From Ilex aquifolium (lineage: Eukaryota > Streptophyta > Magnoliopsida > Aquifoliales > Aquifoliaceae): a stretch of 64,000 bases of DNA. The notes under the pieces are model-generated. The model saw only the letters and a program-made list of their open reading frames with translations. It made no database searches and had not been told where the DNA came from. The stretch is from the NCBI GenBank assembly GCA_951799425.1, contig OX637399.1, forward strand, positions 34,445,701 through 34,509,700. Direction: 5' to 3'. Both the position numbers and the translations under genes were made by a program. Of this stretch, positions 1 through 11,471 are shown one piece after another (the first letter of the stretch is position 1; each line of letters begins with the position of its first letter).

Positions 1-100
1 TATCTATAATATAAAATATGATGACTTCGATAAGTCTATCCTACTTTTTCAAATTTATTCATCTACCGATCAAGAAATTAATATTTTATCCCTTAATATT

Positions 101-1351
101 GAATTAAATTATATTTACATTCCCTGAGGTTTGTCACTTAATCAAATAGGCCCCCTTATATTAGACAAATAACATTGAAATCCCTTCAAGTTTGTACGCT
201 TGCTACACTTGCACCCCTATTGTCAGAGTCCGTTTAAAACACTGTCAAAAGTTATGTGATGTTAGCCTAGTTTTAACAGAAAATTTCCAAATTATCCATT
301 GCAAGACCCATGAGACAAAACCCTTTCATCCATTATAAAACAATTTTTTTTTCCTTGTCTGGTCAGACCATTAAACCAAGTTAAATCACACCCAAAAGAA
401 AACAATTCATGCCAAAACATCTCCCATGCCACTTCCAGCCCCCAAACCCAAAGCACTACCAGCAATTTCCATGCAATTTCTATCTACTCCGTGCAATTTC
501 CAACTCCTAAAATGATTTCTAGCAACCACAATACAATTTCTGCTTCCAAAACCACTGTCAATCTAGCACCTAAAAACCACCGGTAACCCACATCCACCTT
601 TGATAGAAACCACCGCCACCACTGTGACAGAAACCACTGCCACTACCTGTTACAAAAATCACCAGCACCCCCGCTTCCGTTTTTCAACACAAGTTAAACC
701 ACAAGATCGAGCAACTAGTCATTGCAAACAAAAATTTCCATCCAAAACAATATCAAACACCCATTGAGTGTTAATTTGTGATTTATCTATAAATTAACAA
801 TCACAAACAATAGCACTCAAGAAATAAACAAGTGAAAAATTAACACCATCACAAACCCCATAAACATCATCACTGACAATCCAACACACAATGGATTTGA
901 GAAAAAAGGGTGAAAGAGAACAAATACATAAAGAATGCGTTGACTCTCTCTTTCGCTCTCTTGCTCTCTATACATGCGTATAATATTAGCTAGAGATAAA
1001 GTTTAGCCATGTAGGTCTTTATGGTCTGGGTGATTGTTGTTGTTCTTGGGCAGGCGGGGGGGAGAGGGGTGTTTGTTGGGAGCTGGTTTACCAGAGGGAC
1101 GATGAAGAGAAATAAAGAGGGAAGATATTTATGGGTATCGGGGTTGGGTCGAGTTAGGGCGGGTTAATTCGGGTATGGTACATGTGCTTTGGGTTAGGTT
1201 GAATTTATTTTCTTTACATCAAAGGGTACAACAGTCATTTTATAACTTCCGTTAGGTGACTGTTTTCGATAAGGGGTGTCAGTGTAATATATCATACCTG
1301 AGGGGATCTTTTTGATTAAGTGATAAAACTCGGGGTGTGAATGTAATTTAC
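101..1351. mobile_element. Non-autonomous MULE-like foldback element
   Basis: The two ends are diverged inverted repeats. The left end (about 108-165) carries a module with CACTTAATCAAATAGGCCCC, and the right end (about 1270-1351) carries its complement around TTGATTAAGTGATAAAACTC. An 11-bp direct repeat, CCCTTAATATT, flanks the element at 90-100 and 1352-1362, which fits the 8-11 bp target duplication of Mutator-like elements. The interior has no transposase. It holds a stretch rich in ACC/CCA triplets (about 540-680) and a pyrimidine-rich block (940-970). The end module is shared with the element at 5487-6178. Superfamily is inferred from duplication length only. Confidence 0.6.
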
Positions 1352-1389
1352 CCCTTAATATTTTACCCTCAATTCCCTAGCATCCAATT

Positions 1390-1675
1390 TTCTCTCTCAC
1401 CCACACTCAATGTCATAGCCCCCCTTCACGCCTTCTCTCTCTCTGTTAAGCCATCTCCACCGACTCCACTATCGCCCCAGCGACACCGCCACCCACCTGC
1501 CTCCCAGGTATCTCTCTCTCTCTCTCTGTGTTAATCTGCTGTGTATCGTACGCACCTGGCGCAATCTAATTGACCAAAGCAGATCGCAAAACCCAGAGTT
1601 GCAGCGCCTGCTCATCTTTGTACTGATCCCTCTTCTCTGTTCGTTGCTACACTCCGCGGCTCAAACACCAATTAG
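1390..1675 (+). other. Candidate 5'UTR exon of MFAP1
   Basis: This CT-rich stretch looks like a plant leader. It ends in a good splice donor (ATTAG|GTATTC at 1675/1676); another possible donor is at 1507 (CCCAG|GTATCT). The nearest matching acceptor before a gene start is TTTTGGTACAG at 7020, 101 bases before the MFAP1 ATG. If joined, this gives a 5'UTR intron of about 5.3 kb. No transcript evidence is available, so the link is inferred. Confidence 0.35.
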
Positions 1676-2833
1676 GTATTCTGATTTTTCTTCCCTAATT
1701 TGTTCTCTATTTCAAATATTATTCATTTTCTCTACCTTTATCAATTCAGATCTATCTTTCCAATCTATCCATTCGTTCGATTTGAGAACTAGGGTATATA
1801 TATATATAGTTTATGTGTATGAATTTTGCATTTTTTGTATAATTATGGAGCTGTTTTATGTGAATTTGCAACGATTTATGTTTCTAGGTCACTCAGAACT
1901 GTTGGTGTACTCTCTTCATCTGATATGTAAAAAAACTTATTATTGTATTATTCTTTCTCTTCTTTTTTTTTTTTTTTAAATGAAATCTAATGTGCCATTG
2001 TTTGTATTTGTTTCATATGTTTTTGTAAATGTTTGTTGTGAGAACTTCAGTTGATGTTTAGTGTTTCAATTTATTACTCTGACCAAAGCAAGCTCCTATG
2101 CAACTATCCAATCTTCATAGCTTGATAGAACTCAAATCCGGCAAGTAGTGCACAGTAGACATGATTGTTTAGTTGGCAATAATACAATATAAGTGATGTC
2201 ATTTGGAGAGACTCCTGAATTGGACATCTTATACAGAATATATGTATATATTAAAGAATATATAGACAAATAAGATACATTTTAACACAAATAATTAACT
2301 TTTCATCAACTTTTTTTTTTCAATTTTGGAGGGATTGATTTTGGTGATTTGGAAGAGAAGCTCATATATCAACTTTTTCATCCTTCCTATTTTATTTTTT
2401 TAGTAAACATGATGTTTTATCTATTCCTCCAATTTTTTATCCTTCCATTTTTCTATTGTACCAAACAAAGCATTAGAGTCAAGAAAGAGTCAAACATTTA
2501 CTCCAATCACATTGTTAGATTTTATTTTATTTGTTTAAATTTAATGATCATTTTCTATCTTTCTTTAAATTTGAGTTTGTCTTCTTTTAATTTTGAGTTT
2601 CTCTATTATACTGTTACTAGTGATAACCAGTACCTTGTGCAATTCAAAAAAAAAAAACAATTACCCGTGTTTGAAGGTACTATGTAATGAAAAAAATTGT
2701 CAATCAAAAAATAGAAAAAGAAAGAATTCATTGGCATTATTTGTACGATACATCATACATGGAACTATAACTATACACACCAACATTGAGAAATTAAACA
2801 AATTTATAAAAGCAATTGTAACTCATTTACTTA

Positions 2834-3980
2834 GGGTGCGTTTGGTAATGTTTTTGTTTTTATGTTTTTTTTTCTTTAAAAAAACAGAACAAAATTTTGT
2901 TTTTTGTGTGATAAAAATTAAAAATATAAAACATATTTGGTAGTTATTTATATTTTAAAAATTATGAAATCAAAAATAAAAAACTTGTTTGGTATTATAC
3001 CAAAAATTCACCACCCAATCAACATCACTGACCACGCTGCCACCACCACCCAACCCCACTATGGAAACCCACCACCCAACCCCACTACACCCCATCACTG
3101 AAACCCACCCCCAATCCACCACCACCACCACCGAAACCCCACCCTTACCCCTACCCCCACCCCCACCCCCACCACTGAAATCAACCGAAACCCACCCCCA
3201 ATCCATTGCCATAACCACCGAAACCCACCCCCCAATCCAGCCCCACCACCACCGAAACCCCACCCCCACCCCCACCCCTACCCCCACCTCCACCACCGAA
3301 ACCAACCGAAACCCACCCCCAATCCACTGCCATAACCACCGAAACCCACCCCCCAATCCAGCCCCACCACCACCGAAACCCCACCCCCACCCCTACCCCC
3401 ACCTCCACCACTGAAACCAACCGAAAACCCACCCCCAATCCACAGCCACAACCACCGAAACCCACCCCCCAATCCAGCCCCACCACCACCGAAACCCCAC
3501 CCCCACCCCCACCTCCACCACCTCCACCCATCCCCAATCTACCCCCGCCACCACTGAAACCCACCGAAGGGCGAGAGAGAGAGAGAGAGAGGGAGTGTGT
3601 GCTGGCTCCTTCGTGGCTCTGTTGTCGCTGCCTGGTGAGAGAGATGATCGAGAGAGTGTGAGAGTGAGAGAGATGAACGACAGAGCAAAAAGGGGCAAAA
3701 AAATGTTTTTATAGTGGGAATGAAAAAAAATCCTTTTTTTGCTGCTAATGCAGTTCGAAGGCTAGACTTCATTAAATGGTTTAAAGGAGCGCGTGTTTCC
3801 GTTTTGCCGTGTTTTTAAAAGCACCTCTTTTGATGTTTTTAAAATTTGGAGTTGTTTACAAAACTGACCAACCAAAAAAAAAATAAAAATACACTCCAAA
3901 TGCGTTTTTGTTTTTTTTTTTAGCAAAAAATGAAAACAAAAACAGAAAAAAACACAAACACAGTGCTACCAAACGGGCCC
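2834..3980. mobile_element. PIF/Harbinger (Tourist-like) miniature element
   Basis: The terminal inverted repeats are GGGTGCGTTTGGTA at the left and, read inward from the right, GGGCCCGTTTGGTA (12 of 14 match). After both comes a T/G-rich subterminal stretch. A TTA trinucleotide directly flanks both ends (2831-2833 and 3981-3983), the target duplication typical of PIF/Harbinger. There is no transposase. The 1147-bp interior holds the C-rich minisatellite described separately and a GA-rich block at 3569-3680 that reads as a pyrimidine-rich leader on the minus strand. Confidence 0.8.
3010..3545. repeat. C-rich minisatellite inside the Harbinger element
   Basis: The plus strand is nearly all C and A, built from CCACC, CCCCAC and CCGAAACCC blocks. 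A higher-order unit of about 115-120 bp, starting with CAACCGAAA, recurs at about 3182, 3302 and 3417. Each unit holds a CAATCCA-type segment and a (CCCCAC)n run. It stays open in several frames on both strands as Pro/Thr- or Gly/Trp-rich text, a result of low complexity and not evidence of a gene. Confidence 0.85.
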
Positions 3981-5486
3981 TTAGAGACAAAGATATTAGT
4001 GGTAAAAGAAAAACACACTGTGAACACTAATATTAGAATAGCAAACAATTGAAAATATCTTCAAATCACATTGGTTACAACAAATCTACACTATAGTACT
4101 CCATCAATTTATCTGCCAATCCAATCATCTGTTCAAAAGAAAAGAACCCAATAAAATTTCTAGTTTATAATCTCATAAAGAACCCAACACAGTATTATGT
4201 GTGTGTGTTTTAAAAGTAGCCTAGGATGTGCTTTGAGCTTTACCTTACATCTGTTCTTGTCACTCTTGAATTTGAACAGTTACCATGGATTAAAATTCAC
4301 ATGATATATTTGAGGCATATCAACTCACAAACAACAAATTCAGAAAATTGACTTGATGACTTAGAACATCAATCCAAGTATCAAATTTTTAGAACTAATT
4401 TCAGAGGTGCTACTGATATATTCTCAAATTAGCAACTATAACGGATGGTCGTTGCATGAAAGCTCAAGTCGTACACCTAAGAGTAACATTTAGAGTAATA
4501 TGGGCAATTTCATATTATAGCAATCAAAATTCAAATTCACACATTGTTGAAATAATCCACTGATGCACAATAGAACATGTCAACAGAAAATTACCTTCTA
4601 ATTTTTTCAAATTCTTCGTCGTGTTACAAGTTAAGACGAACTTGACAAACTGATTTTTTCAACTGCCAACATGTAACAACTTCAATAGTTGTTTTCAATA
4701 AAATCAAATAATCGCAAACCTAGGTTAATTTCAAGGAAGTAAAAAAAAAAAAAAAAATCAAAAGCAAACTCATAAATGAAAGTCCATTTTATAGTTTGGG
4801 CAAACTCATCTATTGAATAATTGCCTTTAAATATCAAATTTGACAAATGTGTGTGTTGAAATATTTTTTTATTCTGGTCATGTTACCTTCGGGGATAAGG
4901 AGACGGTAGTCGCCCAAAACCTTCTTTTCCACGTGCCTATTCAAACTTATCTTTTCAAAAAGAAAACAAAAAAATCCTATTCAAATTTAATAAGCTAATC
5001 TAAGGAGCAACAATATCAACAGTTTGAGTACACACATCAAAATTTATATAGCATCACAAAATTCACCTCATATTTACGTAAGATGTCACTAACCAAAAAA
5101 AAAAATAGCAGCAAAAGTATACACATGTATAACTTGTTGCAGAATATAATCGATCAAACCTAAATCCAAAAGAACTTCAACAATTTCAAGAATCAATTAG
5201 AAAAAGTTAAACTATAGAAAATATCCAAATAGTTCACTTGAAAGGTTTTGGCATATATTGTGCAAGTTTAATCTAAATGAAAGCAAGATAAAAGAAAGTA
5301 ATTGAAATAGACTTAGTCATGTGAACTTATATGTCATGGATCACACCCATTGTCATCATCATATTGTCCTCAGTTGATTTCCTTGATCATTTGGAGACAT
5401 TTATTTATGGTGATATGAGTGCCTTGGAAGTTATGTGAATGTTACTTTTTCGTATCTATAGCGCAAGACTAACGACATACTTTTTA

Positions 5487-6178
5487 GGGGTAATTGCAAA
5501 TTGCACCCTGAAAGATCGTTCAAATCTCAATTTGCACCGTCAAAGATAGAAATTTGTATCAATGCGCACCTGAAACTATCAGCCGTCGATTTACTGCCTA
5601 AAATTAAATGGATAAATTACATCTAGATCCCCTCATGCTTGTCACTTAATCATATAGACCCCCTCACATTTAGAATATTATTTCTACACCTTTTGACGTT
5701 TATGCATGTGTAACACATAACCCTTTGTTGTCGATATATGTTAATATAACCGTTAAAAATATGATTTCATTCTAATAAAAAATTATAATTTTATACTACC
5801 CTTTAATTTGTGGGTCCGTTATACACTAAAGTTCAAAATCAAGCTTACCATTTGAATACCTAATATAATGCAAACATTTATATAATGTTCTTTATATCTA
5901 ATGCAATACATCACTTAAATAGAATTAATTGAATGCCCAATTGGAGAACATTTTTAGTCATATTTGGTTTCTCTAGGGATATAGGTATAATATTTCAAAT
6001 GTGAAGGGTCTACGTGATTAAGTGACAAGTATTAGGGGGTCTAGGTGTAATTTATCTATTTGATTTTAGACGGCAAAATTACGGCTGTTAGCTTGAGGTG
6101 CGCATTGATACAAATTTCTATCTTTAAGGGTGCAAATTGAGATTTGAACGATCTTTCGGGTGCAATTTGAGATTAACC
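5487..6178. mobile_element. MULE-like miniature element with long composite inverted repeats
   Basis: The ends are inverted repeats: GGGGTAATTGCAAATTGCAC at the left, and GGTTAATCTCAAATTGCACC read inward from the right. They continue for roughly 200 bp and contain two modules. The outer one (5487-5610 and 6060-6178) includes GATACAAATTTCTATCTTTA on the right side. The inner one has the CACTTAATCA signature also seen in the element at 101-1351. A 10-11 bp duplication, (C)ATACTTTTTA, lies at 5476-5486 and 6178-6188. No coding capacity was seen. Confidence 0.8.
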
Positions 6179-6761
6179 ATACTTTTTATTCTTGCTTACC
6201 TTGACATTTGTTTTTGTTTTTGATATTTAACCCTATTGTTTTAAGAGTTTTCAAAGATCCACAACCTGACATCATCTGGTGTAACATGCACATTTTCTCA
6301 TGGCATTGGCAAGCTCGAAACTTATTTGTTCACAAAATAACCAAATATGACTAAATTTAGTATTTGTGATTGTCATAGCAATTTGTTTGACTTGCATGTT
6401 GGATAAAATACCTATCTTTGTTGATATTAATTTTGTGTGTTAATTGAATTGACAAAGAATTATGGTGTTCATAAACGGGTGACCAGTTTTGTATAGTTGC
6501 GAGCTTTGGTTTCTTTATGTTAATGTCCACGTGTTTATTTGTGTGCATGTGTATTTAGTTTGGTAGCCTTTTAGGCTGTAGTTATCATTTGTATATATGG
6601 GTTGGCATTTTTGTGGAGTCCTATTTTTAGAAAACATCTTGCCTAAAAATCAAAAAATGAACCATATGATAGTAAAATAAAAAAATGAACCATATGATAG
6701 TAAGATTTTGAAAATTTGAGGTAATTTTAAGCTCGAATGGGGTTTCAATCTTTGTTACATA

Positions 6762-6788
6762 GTGCCTTTAGGCACGGACACATTCTAG
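6762..6788 (+). mobile_element. Helitron-type 3' terminus
   Basis: A short hairpin GTGCC-TTTA-GGCAC (6762-6775) is followed after 9 bases by CTAG (6785-6788) and then T. This is the arrangement of Helitron 3' ends: hairpin about 10 bases before CTRR, inserted before a host T. The 5' TC end was not found, so the element length is unknown. A related but weaker hairpin is at 44169-44202. Confidence 0.45.
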
Positions 6789-7121
6789 TACATACATATG
6801 CATGTATGTGTTTGTGAATGCGGAAATTTGACTTTTAGGGTTTGCAATAAATCCCAAAATGTGTACTTATGTCTTGGATCACATGTAGACTCTCTGTTTA
6901 CATCAATTTTATCTGCATTTGTACCTTTATTTCGGTTTATTTTTCACCATGCTAGTAAGATTTAGGAATTCTCCAACAGAATTGGTTTCACTATTTGTCT
7001 ATTTGTTGTTTTTGGTACAGATTGTGAACATTGAGCTCGTTTGATGTTCTGAAGCAGATAAAGGAAAAGCATCGTTGGTTCTCTCTTATCTTTTTTTTTG
7101 TTGGATTGCTTCTCTGTAAAC

Positions 7122-9767
7122 ATGTCTGTGACGGCAGGTGTTAGTGATGCCATAATTGCCATTAGGGATAAGCTTAGAGGTAAAATTGGGCAAACAAAAG
7201 TCAAAAGGTATTGGCCTGGAAAAGCTCCCGAATGGGCAGATGATGCCGAAGAAGATGGGGATATTCAGATGGCTAGAGCAGTTGCCTTGGACAAGGCCTT
7301 CCCTAGTCATGAAGATTTGGATATTGGCAAAAGGGATGATCCCAGACTGCGTCGTTTGGCTGAGAGTAGGATAGATAATCGTGAAGAAATAAGAGCGGAT
7401 CACAGACGCATCCGACAAGCTGAGATTGTTTCAACAATAGAAGAAGAAAACAGAAGACAAGAAGGTTTGGATTTTGAAGAAGAAGATGAGGATGCTTTGG
7501 AGGAAAGGAGGAGAAGAATTAGAGAGAAATTGCTTCTGAGGCAGCAAGAAGAAGCTGTGCTTCTTCCAGAAGAAGAAGAGGAGGAAGTAGAGGAAGAGGA
7601 GGAAGAGGAATCTGAGTATGAGACTGACTCAGAAGAAGAGCAAACAGGTATGGCAATGGTGAAGCCTGTCTTTGTTCCAAAGTCGGAGAGAGATACCGTC
7701 GCTGAGCGTGAGAGGCTTGAGGCTGAAGAGAGAGCCCTCAAGGAGAAAGTGAAGAGGAGGTTGGAAGAGAGAAAGGTGGAAACAAAGCAGATTGTTATTG
7801 AGAAGATTCGGGAAGATGAAGAAATTCAGAAGAATTTGGAATTGGAGGGTAATATTGCTGATGTTGATACTGATGATGAATTAAACGAGGCAGAGGAATA
7901 TGAAGCTTGGAAGGCCAGAGAGATTGCGAGGATCAAGAGGGATAGGGAGGACCGGGAGGCAATGTTGAAGGAGAAGGAAGAGGTTGAGAAGGTGAGAAAC
8001 ATGACAGAAGAAGAACGGAGAGAATGGGAAAGGAAGAATCCGAAACCTGCTCAATCGTCCAAGCAGAAGTGGAGGTTCATGCAGAAATACTACCACAAGG
8101 GTGCTTTCTTCCAGTCAGATGCTGATGACCTTGCTGCAACTGTTGGGTCAGACGGTATTTTCCATCGTGATTTTTCTGCACCGACTGGAGAGGATAAGAT
8201 GGACAAGACCATATTGCCCAAAGTCATGCAGGTGAAGCACTTTGGTCGTAGTGGAAGAACGAAATGGACCCATCTTGTCAATGAGGACACAACTGATTGG
8301 AATAATCCGTAAGTATAATTTTCACGTTAGACTATTCATCATCTTTTTCCTTTACATTTTGTTTAGATTTTTACTATGATCTGAAACTAATTTTGCCTTA
8401 CTTCTTCGTTTCCTAACATATTATATTCATATATTCTGACATAATGCCTAAAACTCTAGTCATAGTATTTGAGTACTGTGGCTTGCTGTATTAGATTGAC
8501 TGGCAAAGTGTCTCACAAGCACTTTTCATGCATTGTCCAACCGTGTCTTAGTAATCTTAATGCAAAATTTGGTTGCTCCTGTCAAAATCAGGAAAACCAA
8601 AATTCTGTTTTAACAGTTGAATTCTCTGCTGAACTAGTTCGCACCTGCTGAAAGCCATTCTCCTTGTTCCCGTGAACTTTCTAAAACATATAACAATCCC
8701 TTGATATTGTGAGACTTTTTAAAAACAAAATATTCGAATTATATGCATGATTTAATAAAATAATGATGGTTTGTTAACATTTAATGAATCAAGAAGCATG
8801 TGTTGATGTCAACTGAGACTTAAAAGCTACAAGAAATTGATTAAAAAAGTAGAAATATATGAGAACATCACACATTGAAAATACTCAAATAGTTCACACT
8901 AGAAATCTCTTTCCTTGCTTCCATTTGGGAAATACATTAGAATATGTGTCGGATCTAAGTCCGCAATTTACTTAAATTCAGGCACTTACAATCCATAATT
9001 TTTAGTGTAATACCTTTGTGTGTTTCGACTTACGTAGTGAAGCTGGAACAAAGTGAGCAAAAGGTGTTGAAAAGGGAAAAGAAAGAAAAAAGGATGTAAT
9101 GGTTGAAATGGACAGCAATCAAAAGATTTTGGGTATTGAAATTTGTATGCTTTTGATTGGAAGACATGTCCTGAATCTGCGGATATACCCAATCAGTGAA
9201 TTGAGATTTGAGACATCTTGACTTATATGTAACCAAACCAAACCAAGCTTATGTCCCAATCATTTGGATTCAGGACATCTTGACTCATATGTCATAATGG
9301 AAAACATTATGAGGGGATTGCGATATAAGTTGGTTGAACTCGTTCAACACACAGATTTGGCTAATGAAACCTATCATAATAGAATATTTTCTTGTGCATG
9401 TAATTTTCCTGGCCTATTGGCTAGTATAATTATACATTCAATGCCATTAGAGGCAAAGTAGGAATTGATATGCAAAACCTAGTGTATAACTGCTCTCGTC
9501 TAATATGAATGAAGATGAGGAAAAAAACATTAGTTATATTCATGAGTTTGTTTGTAACCTTTGTTTTATGTTACATTACCAATTAGTTTGAACATTCATG
9601 TATATTGTTCTCTTCAACACCCTTGCTTAACAATCTATTTATGGCAATGCAGGTGGACTTACAACGATCCTCTTCGGGCCAAGTACAACGCAAAAATGGC
9701 TGGGATGAATGCACCTATAACAAAACCCAAAGGAAGCAAGAAGTTGAAGGATTGGGAGTCTCGTTGA
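7122..9767 (+). CDS. MFAP1: MFAP1-family splicing factor (microfibrillar-associated protein 1 homologue)
   Basis: The coding exons are 7122-8308 and 9653-9767, joined by a GT-AG intron (donor GTAAGT, acceptor ATGCAG); the split codon restores Pro. Product 433 residues. I chose the ATG at 7122; upstream codons in frame contain no ATG. An acidic run (Glu-rich, about residues 149-172) precedes the conserved MFAP1 domain, which starts near [17 protein letters not shown] (about residue 181). Conserved blocks include [31 protein letters not shown] and [19 protein letters not shown], near-identical to animal MFAP1. In the family, MFAP1 (distantly yeast Spp381) is a nuclear component of the spliceosomal B complex that partners Prp38. 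The protein looks full length and intact. A 5'UTR acceptor lies at 7020, so the first exon is non-coding and further upstream. The 'microfibrillar' name is historical and does not describe the plant role. Confidence 0.95.
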
Positions 9768-10460
9768 GCGAATGCACGTGAAAATATAGAATGATTGAAT
9801 TCACTAATCTATTGACTTTTTTGTTTATGGACGTAGTTTTAGCAACATATTTTCTTTCATGTAGTTTTGTAGAACTCGTGTTAGCCCATTGTGATGCAGA
9901 CATTGTGCAATCTTTTGATTTATGCATCGATTTTATACATGCATAGTATCATTATAGTTCATTTACAGCCTGCATTTGTTACCATCGATGAAGCCTTTCC
10001 GAATTGCTAGTTTTAATTGGCTGTTGCACAAAGATATTTGTTGATCAGCACCGGAACTGTGTTTTTTTATTTTTTTGAGAAACGAAGTAATAAATTGAAA
10101 AAAAAAGAGAAGAATATTTAACAAAAAAATTGATTTAGATGCATCTTAGTATATTATATTTATATTTCTATACCTGCGTAGTATTATATTTATCCTTAAT
10201 TTTGTCTGGATTATATTTGCTATTATCGCACTGGTCATGAACGTATTATGTTACCAACTCTTATAAGCATAGGTGGTACCAAAGTGTTGTGGGTGAAAAT
10301 CCTCGTAGGTTACTTACGTAATTTAAAATTAAAATAAAGATATAGGAAAAGTGAATTGATGAGATTGTTTATGATTGAGAGTGTGTTAATTTCGGAATTT
10401 TTTATTCCACCCAAAAATTCCAATTTTGAAAATCCACCAAATCTGAAATTTTCTTCCGAT
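9768..10460. other. MFAP1 3'UTR and intergenic spacer
   Basis: The first 200 bases after the stop are T-rich and resemble a plant 3'UTR. Beyond about 10080 the sequence is AT-rich, and I see no gene or repeat. Confidence 0.4.
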
Positions 10461-10468
10461 CCTGTTAC

Positions 10469-10830
10469 TAGGGTTGTTAATCAAACTGAGCTACTCGAGC
10501 TTGGTTTGAGTTTGACTCGTTGAGGCTCAGTTCGTTTTCTAAACGAGTCCGAACTTGAACAAGTTTTTAGACTCGCTTAGAAAACAAGCTCTACAAACTC
10601 GGCTCAAACTTGATAGGCTCGACTCATTTATGTGTAAATAATCGGGCTCGGCTTGGGCTCGACTTATTTTTGGCTCGTTCGGGCTCGGCTCGGACTCGAC
10701 TTATTTTTGGCTCGTTTGGGCTCAACTCATTTTTTAAACGAGTCAAGTTTAAACAATTTAGACTCAATTAAAAAACAAACTTTTCAAGTCCAGTTCTAAC
10801 TTGCTCGGGATCGATCGACTAACAGCGCTA
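10469..10830. mobile_element. hAT-type miniature element
   Basis: The termini are TAGGGTTGTTAATC and, read inward from the right, TAGCGCTGTTAGTC. An exact 8-bp duplication CCTGTTAC flanks them (10461-10468 and 10831-10838), as expected for hAT elements. The interior is built from repeated CTCGGCTCG/GACTCG motifs that make most of the element self-complementary. It has no coding capacity. A related, more decayed segment lies at 58463-58680. Confidence 0.8.
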
Positions 10831-10838
10831 CCTGTTAC

Positions 10839-11067
10839 TCTATCTTCCCTGCTTCCTCCCCATCTCTGCCCCTCATTGACGCACTAAATCACTCCAGCCC
10901 CAAATCAAAGGCATCCTCTTTCTCTTTTTTGCCCTCTCCTCCCCATCTCTCTCGCCTTCTCTTCCCCACCCCTCTTACATTCACCATCAACCCCACACAA
11001 CCCGCTCCTTCCTCGACACCACCCACAACCACTCGACGCCACCAACATCCCCGACGCCATCGACTAG
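10839..11067 (+). other. Pyrimidine-rich leader-like stretch with splice donor
   Basis: A CT-rich segment with CCCTCTCC and TCTCTCTCGCC runs ends in CGACTAG|GTATGT at 11067/11068, a strong donor. It could be the 5'UTR exon of the small membrane protein gene, whose acceptor lies just before 16235. It has no ATG-led reading frame of interest. Alternatively it is an orphan sequence; low confidence. Confidence 0.3.
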
Positions 11068-11439
11068 GTATGTCTTATTCTATCTCTCTCACTCTTTCTT
11101 TTTCACTATACCCACCCACAGGCCCTATTTCTCTCCCTCTACTCTCTCGACGAAACCACCACCATCACTCACCACCCCTTCCTTCTCTCCTCCAACCGAA
11201 AGGAAGCACCAGAACCCCCTGGCCTGCAGCCACCACAGCCACTGCCACTGCCACTGCCACTGCCACGGCCCCTTTTTCTCTTCGTTTACTCTCTGCCAAC
11301 GTACTACTGGCAGGTGTTTGTAGTATTGCGTCAATGAGCTGGCTATGTGTATTTATTTCAAGATTTAGTTTTCACGAGCACCCTAACCATCTCTCTCACC
11401 CTCATACATACCCCTGCAACTCACCCTCGCCGTTTGCCT

Positions 11440-11471
<32 letters not shown>

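Noticed and set aside
2970-3545. CRISPR-like array of spaced repeats
   Set aside because: The repeated units are contiguous low-complexity C/A blocks with no unique spacers, in a plant nuclear genome.
2970-3698. Long Pro/Thr-rich and Gly/Trp-rich open frames on both strands, resembling extensin or glycine-rich proteins
   Set aside because: They are produced by a C/A-rich minisatellite that is open in several frames at once and is enclosed by Harbinger ends. No signal peptide and no splice context.
7400-7741. Ser-rich open frame on the minus strand
   Set aside because: A shadow of the Glu-rich coding strand of MFAP1; GAA/GAG codons read as Ser- and Leu-rich text in reverse.
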